Origin: Algoriphagus sp.
GTDB lineage: Bacteria > Bacteroidota > Bacteroidia > Cytophagales > Cyclobacteriaceae
DNA: 64,000 nt
Assembly (NCBI RefSeq): GCF_030694375.1
Contig: NZ_JAUXYL010000020.1
Location: 124,001-188,000 of the forward strand
Reading direction: 5' to 3'
Of this stretch, positions 55,208 to 63,309 are shown piece after piece. Below the pieces are notes generated by a model, which did not search any database, was not told where the DNA came from, and worked only from the letters and a program-made list of their open reading frames with translations. Within the stretch, counting starts at the first letter, position 1, and each line of letters begins with the position of its first letter. The translations under genes and the position numbers were made by a program.

Positions 55208-55311
55208 AGTCGAGGCAGGGTTTGGGAATTCCTAAAAGACAAGAGGTTTAAAAGTACCAATTTTGTAGGAAAGCTAGGGATTGAGCCAAAACGAAAAGAA
55301 AGAAGAAATAA

Positions 55312-55345
55312 AAAAAGCCTCAAATCTGATGATTTAAGGCTTTTT
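55312..55345 (-). terminator. Intrinsic terminator after tRNA-Asn
   Basis: AAAAAGCCTCAAATC (55312-55326) pairs with GATTTAAGGCTTTTT (55331-55345) around TGAT, one mismatch or wobble. Read on -, it is followed by a T tract. Six bases beyond the tRNA 3' end. Confidence 0.9.
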
Positions 55346-55351
55346 GTTTTG

Positions 55352-55425
55352 CTCCCCCTCTAGGGCTTGAACCTAGGACCCCATGATTAACAGTCATGTG
55401 CTCTAACCAACTGAGCTAAGGAGGA
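55352..55425 (-). tRNA. tRNA-Asn (anticodon GTT)
   Basis: 74 nt on -. The acceptor arms TCCTCCT and AGGGGGA pair (one T-G), the D arm has AGCTCAGTTGGTTAGAGC, the anticodon loop reads CTGTTAA (anticodon GTT, Asn) and the T arm has GGTTCAAGCC. The discriminator is G, as expected for Asn tRNA, and CCA is not encoded. It borders the defence island, a typical integration edge, although no duplicated 3' end was found at the other side. Confidence 0.96.
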
Positions 55426-55692
55426 ATTTGGTTTGTTTTTGATATCCCTTTTGGAAATCGTGTTGCAAATGTAGTGCATCCACATTTTATTCCAAATGTC
55501 TTTTTAAAAAAAACTTGGATTCTCCGGCTTTTGACCTAGTTCTGTTTCTTTTTCAGGGACTTATTTTTTTAACTTATTAAACTTTCAAAGAAAAAGTATT
55601 TTAGCGCACGCTGTGCGGATGAATTATCCAGACGGATAATATTCAATTCTTTTCCCTAACTTTTATCTTCCCAAAATAGAAATTACCAACCT

Positions 55693-56148
55693 ATGGAAAA
55701 TTATACACTTTCGATCAACGGAAAATCGCAGGATGTCACTGCGCCCGAAGACATGCCCCTGCTCTGGGTGATTCGGGATTTATTGGACATGAAAGGAACC
55801 AAGTTCGGTTGCGGTCAGGCGCTTTGCGGGGCCTGTACGGTTCATTTGGACGGTGAGGCGGTAAGATCCTGCAGTCTGCCGATTTCTCAGGTAGGAAGTG
55901 GGAAAATCACCACCATCGAAGGACTTTCAGCGGACGGAGACCATCCGCTTCAAAAAGCTTGGGTGCAGCACGTGGTTCCGCAATGTGGCTACTGCCAATC
56001 GGGTCAGATCATGAATGCGGCAGCCTTGCTCGCCAAAAATCCGAGTCCTTCCGAATCGGACATTGAAACTGCCATGGAAGGAAATCTCTGCCGCTGTGGC
56101 ACCTACAATCGTATTAAGGATGCCATCCTCACCGCTTCCAAATCCTAA
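55693..56148 (+). CDS. iorA: Isoquinoline 1-oxidoreductase-type iron-sulfur subunit
   Basis: A 151-aa 2Fe-2S protein. The plant-type ferredoxin cluster is C40, C45, C48 and C60 ([11 protein letters not shown], then SC) and the second cluster C98, C101, C133 and C135 (QCGYCQSG and NLCRCG). It is the electron-transfer subunit of molybdenum hydroxylases that oxidise aromatic N-heterocycles or aldehydes. No signal of its own; it would be exported together with the Tat-bearing large subunit. 19 bp before iorB. Confidence 0.93.
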   Translation: MENYTLSINGKSQDVTAPEDMPLLWVIRDLLDMKGTKFGCGQALCGACTVHLDGEAVRSCSLPISQVGSGKITTIEGLSADGDHPLQKAWVQHVVPQCGYCQSGQIMNAAALLAKNPSPSESDIETAMEGNLCRCGTYNRIKDAILTASKS

Positions 56149-56167
56149 ACCCTAAATCAGCAAAGTC

Positions 56168-58468
56168 ATGATGCCTAAATTGCCATTTTTGAATAAGCAG
56201 AAGACAGGGTCTTCAACTTCAATCAGTACAAGTGACCGGAGTGAGATTTTCAGAGCTTCCAGAAGGGATTTTCTGAAAATCGGTTCGCTGGCCGCAGGAG
56301 GATTTGTATTGGGAGTCAACTTCCAATGTAGCGGACCCAAGGGCGAGCTGATCTCTTTTGCACCAAATGTCTTTGTCAGTATCGGTTCGGATAATATCGT
56401 CACCATCCTGGCGCACCGGTCAGAGATGGGAACCGGTATCCGGACTTCCCTGCCGATGATCGTAGCCGACGAGCTTGGAGCGGACTGGAGCAAGGTGAAA
56501 ATCATTCAGGCGGAAGGGGACGAGGACAAGTACGGAAACCAAAATACAGACGGTTCTTTTTCTGTCAGGATGTTTTACGAACCTATGAAAAAGGCTGGAG
56601 CCACTGCCCGGCACATGTTGGTGCAGGCTGCTGCAAAAGAATGGAGAGTCGATCCATCCGAATGTGATACCGAGGCAAGCCATGTGATTTTAAAAGGTTC
56701 AAGCAAAAAGATTCCATTTGGTGACCTGGTCGCTCAGATTAAGGAAATGGAAATTCCCAAGCCGGAGGACCTTCAGATGAAGGATTTTTCAAGCTACAAG
56801 CTGGTTGGAAAAGACGTTCCCATTTATGATGCGAAAGATATCGCTACGGGTAAGGCGGTTTTTGGAGCCGATGTGAATCTTCCAAATATGCTGATCGCCG
56901 TTGTCCAAAGAAGTCCTGTAGTTGGAGCAAAAGCGACATCCTACAATGATGAAAAAGCTTTGGCGATTCCGGGAGTTAAAAAAGTGATAAAAATTGACGG
57001 ACCTGGTCTTCCGGCCGGCTTGGATAAGCCATTGGAAGGCCTTGCTGTTTTGGCTGAAAATACCTGGGCAGCGATCAAAGGAAGTCAGGCTTTGGAGATT
57101 GAATGGGATTTGGGTCCAAATCAAACCTACAATTCCGCCAATCAATTGCAAAGTATGTTGAAAAGTACAGCGGCTAAAGGCACGGTCAAGCGAGAGCGGG
57201 GAAACTTCAATCAGGCAAAGTCTTCCTCCGGAAAAATTATGGAAAAGACCTATTTGGCTCCTTTTTATGCACACTCAACAGTGGAGCCACCAGCTGCCAT
57301 TGCCGATGTGAAGGCGGATGGCTCGGTAGAAATCTGGGCGCCAAGTCAGCATCCACAGTGGGCCAGAGGTGCTGTGGCTGGCGCTTTGGGAATAGATGTT
57401 TCAAAAGTCAAATTGAATGTCACATTGCTCGGAGGAGGGTTTGGGCGAAAGTCCAAGCCGGATTACGTCGTGGAAGCAGCATTGCTTTCCAAGGCAGCCG
57501 GAGTTCCTGTTCGGGTTCAGTGGACCAGAGAATGCGACCTTCACCATGATTATTACCACTCTCACAGTGCACAGCGTATTGTCGCTACCCTGGATGGCAG
57601 CGGCAATCTGACAGGATGGAATCACCATACTGTTTTTCCTGCGATTGGATCAACCAATAGCCCCGGCCTACCTTCGGATGGGGAATTGGATTTGGGATGC
57701 CGGGATTTCCCTTACGATGTGCCAAACATCCGGATCGAAGCTCATGAATCCACTGCGCATACTCGGGTGGGTTGGCTGCGTTCGGTGAGCAACATTCACC
57801 ATGCCTTTGCGATCTGTACCATGCTGGATGAGATTGCCGAGACCCGCGGGATAGATCCGATAGATCAGGCCATCCAACTTTTGGGTGAGGACAAGGACCT
57901 GGCTTTTGCAAGTGAAATGATAGGAGATTACGGAAACTACGGAGAGAAAATTGAAGATTTCCCCTGGAATACCGGACGAATGAAAAAAGTCATCCAGACA
58001 GTAGCTGAGAAGTCAAATTGGAAGCAGAAACTTGCGGATGGCAAAGCAGTTGGCTTTGCTGCGCATAAAAGCTTCCTGACCTATGTGGCCTGTGTGGTGA
58101 CGGTGGAAAAAGATGCTGCAGGTAACCTCATCATTCCGGAAGTTTACTATGCGGTGGACTGTGGAATCGGTGTAAATACAGATCGTATCCGTTCCCAGTT
58201 TGAAGGAGGCGCTCAGTTTGCCACGAGTTTGGCGATGACTTCGGCAATCACTTTTGAAAATGGCAAGGTCCAGCAAAACAACTTTGACACCTACAAGGTC
58301 ATCCGGATGCCACAAGCTCCCAAAAAGACCTTTGTCGAGATTATACCAAGTATGGAGAAGCCAACAGGAGTAGGGGAGCCACCTGTTCCGCCATTTATTC
58401 CTGCCTTGGCAAATGCGATTTATAAGTTGACAGGAAAGAGGAATTATGAATTGCCTTTTAAGGCTTAA
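56168..58468 (+). CDS. iorB: Isoquinoline 1-oxidoreductase-type molybdopterin subunit (Tat-exported)
   Basis: A 766-aa protein. A twin-arginine signal (SRRDFLKIG, residues 31-39) precedes the xanthine-oxidase-family molybdopterin chain, in the IorB/aldehyde oxidase group that lacks a separate FAD domain. Motifs: GGGFGRKSKPD, TRVGWLRSV, the GIGVN segment and the C-terminal GVGEPPVPP (with the conserved Glu). It hydroxylates a heterocycle or aldehyde using water. A start one codon later is equally possible. Substrate unknown. Confidence 0.94.
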   Translation: MMPKLPFLNKQKTGSSTSISTSDRSEIFRASRRDFLKIGSLAAGGFVLGVNFQCSGPKGELISFAPNVFVSIGSDNIVTILAHRSEMGTGIRTSLPMIVADELGADWSKVKIIQAEGDEDKYGNQNTDGSFSVRMFYEPMKKAGATARHMLVQAAAKEWRVDPSECDTEASHVILKGSSKKIPFGDLVAQIKEMEIPKPEDLQMKDFSSYKLVGKDVPIYDAKDIATGKAVFGADVNLPNMLIAVVQRSPVVGAKATSYNDEKALAIPGVKKVIKIDGPGLPAGLDKPLEGLAVLAENTWAAIKGSQALEIEWDLGPNQTYNSANQLQSMLKSTAAKGTVKRERGNFNQAKSSSGKIMEKTYLAPFYAHSTVEPPAAIADVKADGSVEIWAPSQHPQWARGAVAGALGIDVSKVKLNVTLLGGGFGRKSKPDYVVEAALLSKAAGVPVRVQWTRECDLHHDYYHSHSAQRIVATLDGSGNLTGWNHHTVFPAIGSTNSPGLPSDGELDLGCRDFPYDVPNIRIEAHESTAHTRVGWLRSVSNIHHAFAICTMLDEIAETRGIDPIDQAIQLLGEDKDLAFASEMIGDYGNYGEKIEDFPWNTGRMKKVIQTVAEKSNWKQKLADGKAVGFAAHKSFLTYVACVVTVEKDAAGNLIIPEVYYAVDCGIGVNTDRIRSQFEGGAQFATSLAMTSAITFENGKVQQNNFDTYKVIRMPQAPKKTFVEIIPSMEKPTGVGEPPVPPFIPALANAIYKLTGKRNYELPFKA

Positions 58469-58527
58469 GTTGAAGTAGGTAGTTTTCGGGGCCTTATTTG
58501 CTTGGGGAAAGTAGGTAAGCGGTAAAA

Positions 58528-58606
58528 AGTAAGTGGTGAGTTGTAATGTACGACGACTCACTACTTACTATTCACTACTCACAACTTACTGTTCACTACT
58601 CACAAC
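58528..58606. repeat. Hairpin and 21-bp-period direct repeat
   Basis: 58528-58541 pairs with 58556-58569 (14 bp, one wobble). TTCACTACTCACAAC occurs at 58571-58585 and 58592-58606. Confidence 0.7.
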
Positions 58607-58801
58607 ACTTACAGGGGACATCCCGCCTAAGGTAACTGAAAACTAATTACACAAAATGGCTTCGACTCCGCTACCGATGGCGGATTGCATTAAATTTTGT
58701 TTTTACTAATTATTCGAAATTATATTCCGATTTAATGAAGTGAGATTTCTCACCATGAACAAGTTAATTCTGGTTCTAAGCTTAGGTTATTCTTTTTCTT
58801 C

Positions 58802-58955
58802 GTTCTTTTGGCTTGACCCAAAAGAACCAAAAGGTCAAGATTTGCCAAAGCTCCAACCGCACGAGGCCGAACGCTGGCTCGCTCCTGCCTGCTGCAGGCA
58901 GGGGCAAATCCTCCCACCGCGCCCTTCCGATCGATGTTTTGTTTACGCAGGTTAA
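58802..58955. repeat. Dispersed repeat with strong hairpins
   Basis: GTTCTTTTGG-CTTGAC-CCAAAAGAAC (58802-58827) and CCTGCCTGC-T-GCAGGCAGG (58887-58905). An apparent 71-codon frame crosses it, but the sequence is of the kind repeated in Cytophagales spacers and contains no convincing protein features. Confidence 0.6.
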
Positions 58956-59158
58956 ATCAAATGTGGTTTTACATTTATTGACTTACTTGGTGTGCAAAAC
59001 CCTGTCATTTCCTTTTTGTATGTTCGCAGAATATTTCCAACTCAGCTTGACATCCTGCTGCCAACCGCGACTGCGTACTGATTGTTTTTCAATTGAATTA
59101 ATAGGAAGGTTTCTTACTTTTTCAGTCAAAAACCATCATTTCCCGTATTTTTGACTTG

Positions 59159-60019
59159 ATGTATAAATTACTTTCTTTCTTCCTCCTTCTTTCATTTTCA
59201 GGATTTGCACAGCAAGTTTCTGATTCGATCTTTGAATCCGGAATTCTGATTCGATCAATTGAAAATCCTGTTTTGGAGGAAATGAGTGGCTTGGCTTTTT
59301 CCAAAAATCATCCTGATAAATTCTATACACATACCGACAGCGGGGGAGAGGCGACTGTTTACGTATTGGATTCTCTGGGAAATGAAATCGGGAAGATTGT
59401 GCTGAAGGATACAGAAAATCGGGATTGGGAAGATATCGCAGTGGGGCCTGGACCCGGTGGAAAATCCTATGTCTATGTGGCGGAAATCGGGGATAATGCG
59501 GGTGTCCATAAGTCTGTGAAGATTTATCGTTTTTTGGAACCCTCTATAATCGAAAAGAAGATTACCGTAAAGCCCGAGGTTTTGAAATTCACCTACCCAG
59601 AGGGTGCTATGGACGCAGAGAGTTTGTTTGTGGATCCTATTTCGGGAGATTTGTTTATCGTGTCCAAGCGGGATAAGAAAAACACGGTTTTCTGCCTGAA
59701 ATCCGATGATTTTGGAAAAAAAGAGGTAGTTGCAACAGCGGTGGGCAAACTCCCATTTACCAGTGCAACAGCAGCAGACATCAGTCAGGATGGTTCAAAA
59801 ATCCTGATCAAAAACTACTTTAAAATTTACTACTGGGATAGAAAACAGGGTGAAACCGTGGCCGATGCCCTATCAAGAAGCCCGAAGGAATTGCCCTACG
59901 TGCCCGAGCCGCAAGGGGAGGCCATTGGCTTTCAGCCGGACGGAAAAGCCTATTACACCATCAGTGAAAAGCGCTATAATATTCATCCGGTTTTGTACCG
60001 CTATCCAGCCAAATACTAA
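59159..60019 (+). CDS. Exported propeller protein (SdiA-regulated/esterase-like)
   Basis: A 286-aa protein with signal peptide LLSFFLLLSFSGFAQ. ATG at 59159 chosen; an in-frame TTG just before it is less likely. Conserved segments EEMSGLAFS, FYTHTDSGGEATVYVLD, WEDIAVGPGPGGKSYVYVAEIGDN, DAESLFVDP and PQGEAIGFQPDGKAYYTISE match the propeller family related to SdiA-regulated proteins. Many such proteins act in sensing or hydrolysis; role unknown. Tandem with ctlX (3-bp gap), so probably co-transcribed. Confidence 0.88.
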   Translation: MYKLLSFFLLLSFSGFAQQVSDSIFESGILIRSIENPVLEEMSGLAFSKNHPDKFYTHTDSGGEATVYVLDSLGNEIGKIVLKDTENRDWEDIAVGPGPGGKSYVYVAEIGDNAGVHKSVKIYRFLEPSIIEKKITVKPEVLKFTYPEGAMDAESLFVDPISGDLFIVSKRDKKNTVFCLKSDDFGKKEVVATAVGKLPFTSATAADISQDGSKILIKNYFKIYYWDRKQGETVADALSRSPKELPYVPEPQGEAIGFQPDGKAYYTISEKRYNIHPVLYRYPAKY

Positions 60020-60022
60020 GTT

Positions 60023-60955
60023 ATGCAGACCAGCTCCACGATTCTGATGGTTCGTCCCGCCAACTTTGGATTCAATCCGGAGACGGCTGAAAATAACTTT
60101 TACCAGAAGCAGGATTCCCGATCCCAAGATGAAATCCGACAATTGGCTCGAGCGGAATTTGATGGATTTGTAGCTCTGCTACGTGATCAAGGTGTGAGAG
60201 TGGTGGTGATTGAGGACACAGACTTTCCTGTTAAGACGGATTCGGTTTTTCCGAATAACTGGTTTAGCACACATGGGGATGGGAAGCTGATACTTTATCC
60301 GATGTTTTCCCCCAACCGGAGACTGGAACGGAGAAAGGACATCATTGAGCAGTTGATGCATCTGGGCTTCAATGTGAATGAAATCATTGACCTGAGTTTT
60401 TTTGAGGACAGTGGGCAATACATGGAAGGCACGGGAAGCATGGTGATGGACCATCAGGCTAAGGTGATTTATGCCTGCTATTCCCAACGCACGCATCCTG
60501 TCCCTTTGGACTATGTAGCCAAGATTCTGGGGTACTCCGTGATTGGCTTTGAAGCTTCTCAGGAGATCGACGGTGTGAGCAGTCAGATTTATCATACCAA
60601 TGTGATGATGCACGTGGGGACCGATTTGGCAGTGGTGTGCCTGGATAGCATCCCCAAAGCTTCAGAGCGAAGAATGGTGCAGGAATCTTTGACCAAATCC
60701 GGGAAGAAACTGATTCCGATTACGGCCAAGCAAAAATTCAATTTTGCGGGAAATATGCTGGAAGTAAGCAATGATGGGGGCGAAAAATTCACCGTGATGT
60801 CTCAAGCTGCCTTGGATGCGCTCAATGTGGGGCAGATCCAACAAATCGAAAAGTACACGACCATCATCAGTCCTGCTATTCCGACCATCGAAAAACTAGG
60901 TGGAGGCAGTGCCAGGTGTATGATGGCTGAGATTTTTTTACCGAGAACTCAGTAG
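60023..60955 (+). CDS. ctlX: CtlX-type citrulline hydrolase/amidinotransferase-family protein
   Basis: A 310-aa cytoplasmic enzyme of the guanidino-modifying (arginine deiminase-like) family. Motifs: VFPNNWFSTH (active-site Asn/His region), EGTGSMVMD (catalytic acid), YHTNVMMH (catalytic His), and the C-terminal nucleophile Cys299 in GGGSARCM. CtlX is thought to degrade citrulline or related ureido compounds in bacteria lacking classical arginine deiminase. It follows the propeller gene by 3 bp. Family sure, substrate inferred. Confidence 0.92.
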   Translation: MQTSSTILMVRPANFGFNPETAENNFYQKQDSRSQDEIRQLARAEFDGFVALLRDQGVRVVVIEDTDFPVKTDSVFPNNWFSTHGDGKLILYPMFSPNRRLERRKDIIEQLMHLGFNVNEIIDLSFFEDSGQYMEGTGSMVMDHQAKVIYACYSQRTHPVPLDYVAKILGYSVIGFEASQEIDGVSSQIYHTNVMMHVGTDLAVVCLDSIPKASERRMVQESLTKSGKKLIPITAKQKFNFAGNMLEVSNDGGEKFTVMSQAALDALNVGQIQQIEKYTTIISPAIPTIEKLGGGSARCMMAEIFLPRTQ

Positions 60956-60966
60956 TAGGAATCGCC

Positions 60967-61171
60967 CATGTGAGTGTCTCCACTCACGTGATTTCCCACT
61001 CCTAATCTTCCAATTCAAAATCTTTGCTTTTGTGAATGTCTCCGCTCAATTGATTCTCAAGCCACACACAGACAATGCAAATGATCCATTTGGGATGAAG
61101 TGAGTGGAGATATTCACTTCGGCAGAAAGCAAAAACATTATAAATTGAACCGTGAGTGGCGACACTCACGG
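60967..61171. repeat. Cluster of GTGAGTG hairpins
   Basis: Hairpins CATGTGAGTG-TCTC-CACTCACGTG (60967-60990) and CCGTGAGTG-GCGA-CACTCACGG (61150-61171), a weaker GTGAATG copy near 61034, and an AAGTGAGTGG...ATTCACTTCGGCA element (61098-61124) that recurs at 62431-62455. The first may also end the ctlX transcript. Confidence 0.75.
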
Positions 61172-61196
61172 AGGCGGAGATTTAAAACCATCAAAA

Positions 61197-61216
61197 AATA
61201 CCCTATATAGGGTATT
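61197..61216. promoter_or_regulatory. Perfect 20-bp palindrome before the PD40 lipoprotein gene
   Basis: AATACCCTAT joined to ATAGGGTATT. It has the same AATACCC-N6-GGGTATT layout as 46268-46291 at the XRE/tcmP promoter, suggesting related operators. It is followed after 6 bases by GATTATTTT. Confidence 0.55.
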
Positions 61217-61285
61217 GCTCTGATTATTTTTTAGCTCTACTTTTCTGATATTCTTCAATTTAACCATAAACTTTTCTGAAAACTT

Positions 61286-61342
61286 ATGAAATCAAACAAT
61301 CAAACAATCAAACAATCAAACCCTCTGGGGATTTCCCTGTGA
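61286..61342 (+). CDS. 18-codon leader ORF across the tandem repeat
   Basis: ATG at 61286, then MKSNNQTIKQSNPLGISL, TGA at 61340-61342. It contains the four AATCAAAC units, and its stop overlaps the GTG of the next gene (GTGA). Removing one 8-base unit would join the two frames. It may be a leader peptide, an accident, or a length-variable switch; low confidence as a real gene. Confidence 0.35.
   Translation: MKSNNQTIKQSNPLGISL
61290..61321 (+). repeat. Simple tandem repeat, 4 x AATCAAAC
   Basis: Units at 61290-61297, 61298-61305, 61306-61313 and 61314-61321. The 8-bp unit is not a multiple of 3, so slippage changes the frame of the leader ORF. Confidence 0.9.
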
Positions 61343-62379
61343 GAAATTTGGAGATTTTAGCTTTTAGGTATGAATGTGGTATAACTAAGTTGAAAAAGAA
61401 CTTAAGTCTTTTTGGACTCCTTATCTTACTTTTCGCTTGTGATAAGTTTAATACAGGTCAATTCCCCGAAAATCCTGTCAATCTTGGTGAACTTAACTCA
61501 TCCTTTGATGATATAAATTCTGATATTCCATTTGTAAACCACGAGGTTCAATTGGTTTTTTCAACAAATCGTGGAAATAATCAATCTTTAGATTTTAATC
61601 TGGTTGTTTCAAGTATTGATTTTAATTGGGATAGATCTGATGGAATACTTTTGGTTAATTCTTCAAACAAACTTTTCGATGCGAAATTTCAATCTTTTAG
61701 AGATATGGTTCGCAGAACAGAATCACCCGCCCATGAAAAGGGGCCTTACAGTTTTCTTGAAAGTGAAGGCAATCGGGTGCTTCTATTTAGCAGAGAAAAT
61801 GATGGAGTTTATTCAATTTTTTCTGAACAAGAAAAACCTTCTATCGGTGCAAGAATTACTCAAAATCATCAAATTTTGAATGAAAAGTCTAATGAAATGT
61901 ACCCCTGTTTTTATGGGAAAGATTTTATAAAAGGAATTGATAATACACCTTCGCGTCCTGAAAAAATGATTTTTTCCTCTGATAAGGATGGTAAGTTTGA
62001 TATCTATGAAGCAGCTATTCCAGTAGGTCAAAGCCCACTTCAGTTTCTTAGCCAAAGCAATTCAAAAACTATTCAAAAGCTATCATTCAATACTTCCTCT
62101 AATGACCACATGCCTTTCGTCTATGGCGATTTGTTGGTCTTCTCTTCCGATCGACCGGGAGGATTTGGGGGGTATGATTTGTATTATTCCCAGAAAACTG
62201 CCAATGGTTGGACAGTGCCGATCAATTTTGGTCCAAAGATCAATTCCGAATTTGATGAATACAGGCCTGTCGTCTCTGAACAGCCAGAATTTAGCAATCG
62301 TTTGATGATCTTTTCCTCCAACCGTCCAGGGGGGTTGGGAGGATTTGATTTGTACTTCGTAGGGATTCCGAAGTTTTAG
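61339..62379 (+). CDS. PD40/TolB-like lipoprotein
   Basis: Up to 346 aa. The open frame starts at GTG 61339, but the lipoprotein signal (KKNLSLFGLLILLFAC) begins at a TTG at 61390, which fits a normal signal length better; the start is undecided. The mature part has propeller-type PD40 motifs, VFSSDRPGGFGGYDLYYSQ and IFSSNRPGGLGGFDLYFVG, as in OmpA-linked or TolB-like propellers. Likely envelope-bound. Set in AT-rich sequence (61480-61620), unlike ctlX upstream. Confidence 0.85.
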   Translation: MRNLEILAFRYECGITKLKKNLSLFGLLILLFACDKFNTGQFPENPVNLGELNSSFDDINSDIPFVNHEVQLVFSTNRGNNQSLDFNLVVSSIDFNWDRSDGILLVNSSNKLFDAKFQSFRDMVRRTESPAHEKGPYSFLESEGNRVLLFSRENDGVYSIFSEQEKPSIGARITQNHQILNEKSNEMYPCFYGKDFIKGIDNTPSRPEKMIFSSDKDGKFDIYEAAIPVGQSPLQFLSQSNSKTIQKLSFNTSSNDHMPFVYGDLLVFSSDRPGGFGGYDLYYSQKTANGWTVPINFGPKINSEFDEYRPVVSEQPEFSNRLMIFSSNRPGGLGGFDLYFVGIPKF

Positions 62380-62478
62380 AAAATTACAAGGATCAATATA
62401 TTTTCGGAGAAAGAAAGGTTTTAATTAGAGAAGTGAGTGGATATTCACTTCGGCAAGACACTCATCACGTTGGAGAAT

Positions 62479-63309
62479 TTACTTCAAACGGTTTAGGGAT
62501 TCAGGCAGGACATAAACGTTGATCCCATTTTTTACCACAAAGGTGATGATCTCCCGACCAATCTGCACTGATTCTATTCCTTTCACAGGGGTTGGTCCCA
62601 AATCAGTTACGACCTTGGTCGAAATCGAATACATTTTCAGATTTTCTCCATCGACCCAAAACAGATGTTCGTTGTAGAAACACATCCTTTGGTCGAATTG
62701 GAGATCCGCTTTTTGGATAAAATTCCCCTGATTGTCAAAAATGAAAATTCCCGTAGTCGGGACATTCATGAATAGGCGGTTTTTGAACTCCCGGATTTCG
62801 GTCACTTTCAGATCAACTGAATTTAAAATCAAATTGAGGGGCTGCGATTGAATAATGATATTTCGGAGATAGTCCAGACTTTTCAGCGAAAGATCAGATT
62901 CATCCCAAATCCAGATGATGTTGTTGTTTCCCAAGGTTGCAGCTTTGGGGAGGGTGATGGTATTGATTAATAAGCTGTTTTCGGCAATCGGGTTCAGGAA
63001 GCGATCCATGATTCGATACGCTTGAAGATCGGCCGAAAAGGTGAAAATATTGACCGTCCAGGAAGCTTCCAATTGGTGAATCCTGGCTTGCCGGGTAGGA
63101 GAGAAGAGGTTGAGCTGCTTACCGGATTTGTTAAAAAGGTATACATCACCTGTAGCGTTACTTACAAAAATTTGGTCCCGTGTATCGAGAGAAACCAAAT
63201 CTAAGTTATTCAACTTGATCTCTGAAATCGGGTTTCCGTACTCAAGTTTATCCTGAGCTAAAAGCACATTGGAGAGCAGCCAAAAAACCAGAATCGGTGC
63301 GTGCTTCAT
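62479..63309 (-). CDS. Exported propeller-like protein coupled to lpxH
   Basis: A 276-aa protein with a signal peptide (APILVFWLLSNVLLAQ). The rest is beta-rich repeat sequence (DTRDQIFVSNATGDVYLFNKSGK, LFMNVPTTGIFIFDNQGNF, ENLKMYSIST), like a six- or seven-bladed propeller with unknown function. Its start overlaps the lpxH stop by 4 bases (ATGA), so it is translated from the same message and may serve the envelope, but that is inference. Confidence 0.87.
   Translation of the reverse strand: MKHAPILVFWLLSNVLLAQDKLEYGNPISEIKLNNLDLVSLDTRDQIFVSNATGDVYLFNKSGKQLNLFSPTRQARIHQLEASWTVNIFTFSADLQAYRIMDRFLNPIAENSLLINTITLPKAATLGNNNIIWIWDESDLSLKSLDYLRNIIIQSQPLNLILNSVDLKVTEIREFKNRLFMNVPTTGIFIFDNQGNFIQKADLQFDQRMCFYNEHLFWVDGENLKMYSISTKVVTDLGPTPVKGIESVQIGREIITFVVKNGINVYVLPESLNRLK

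Larger units (their letters stand above)
58469..59158. other. 690-bp spacer of repeats after iorB, no gene
   Basis: First a hairpin and direct repeats (58528-58606), then a stretch (58740-58955) whose apparent frame is repeat sequence, then an ordinary AT-rich upstream region of the propeller gene at 59159. No gene supported. Confidence 0.65.
60956..61338. other. 383-bp spacer with hairpins, palindrome and tandem repeat
   Basis: Contains, in order, the GTGAGTG hairpins, the AATACCC-N6-GGGTATT palindrome (61197-61216), an 18-codon leader ORF (61286-61342) and four tandem copies of AATCAAAC (61290-61321). Confidence 0.75.

Noticed and set aside
55352..55425. tRNA-Asn as the attachment site of the defence island
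   Set aside because: No integrase and no second copy of the tRNA 3' end were found at the other edge (45-46 kb) or elsewhere in the window; proximity alone is not enough.
58740..58955. A 71-codon open frame with a hydrophobic start
   Set aside because: It runs through strong hairpins and repeat-type sequence, has no family match by eye and no usable neighbours.
61290..61321. Possible CRISPR array
   Set aside because: Units are 8 bp with no spacers, and no cas genes are present.
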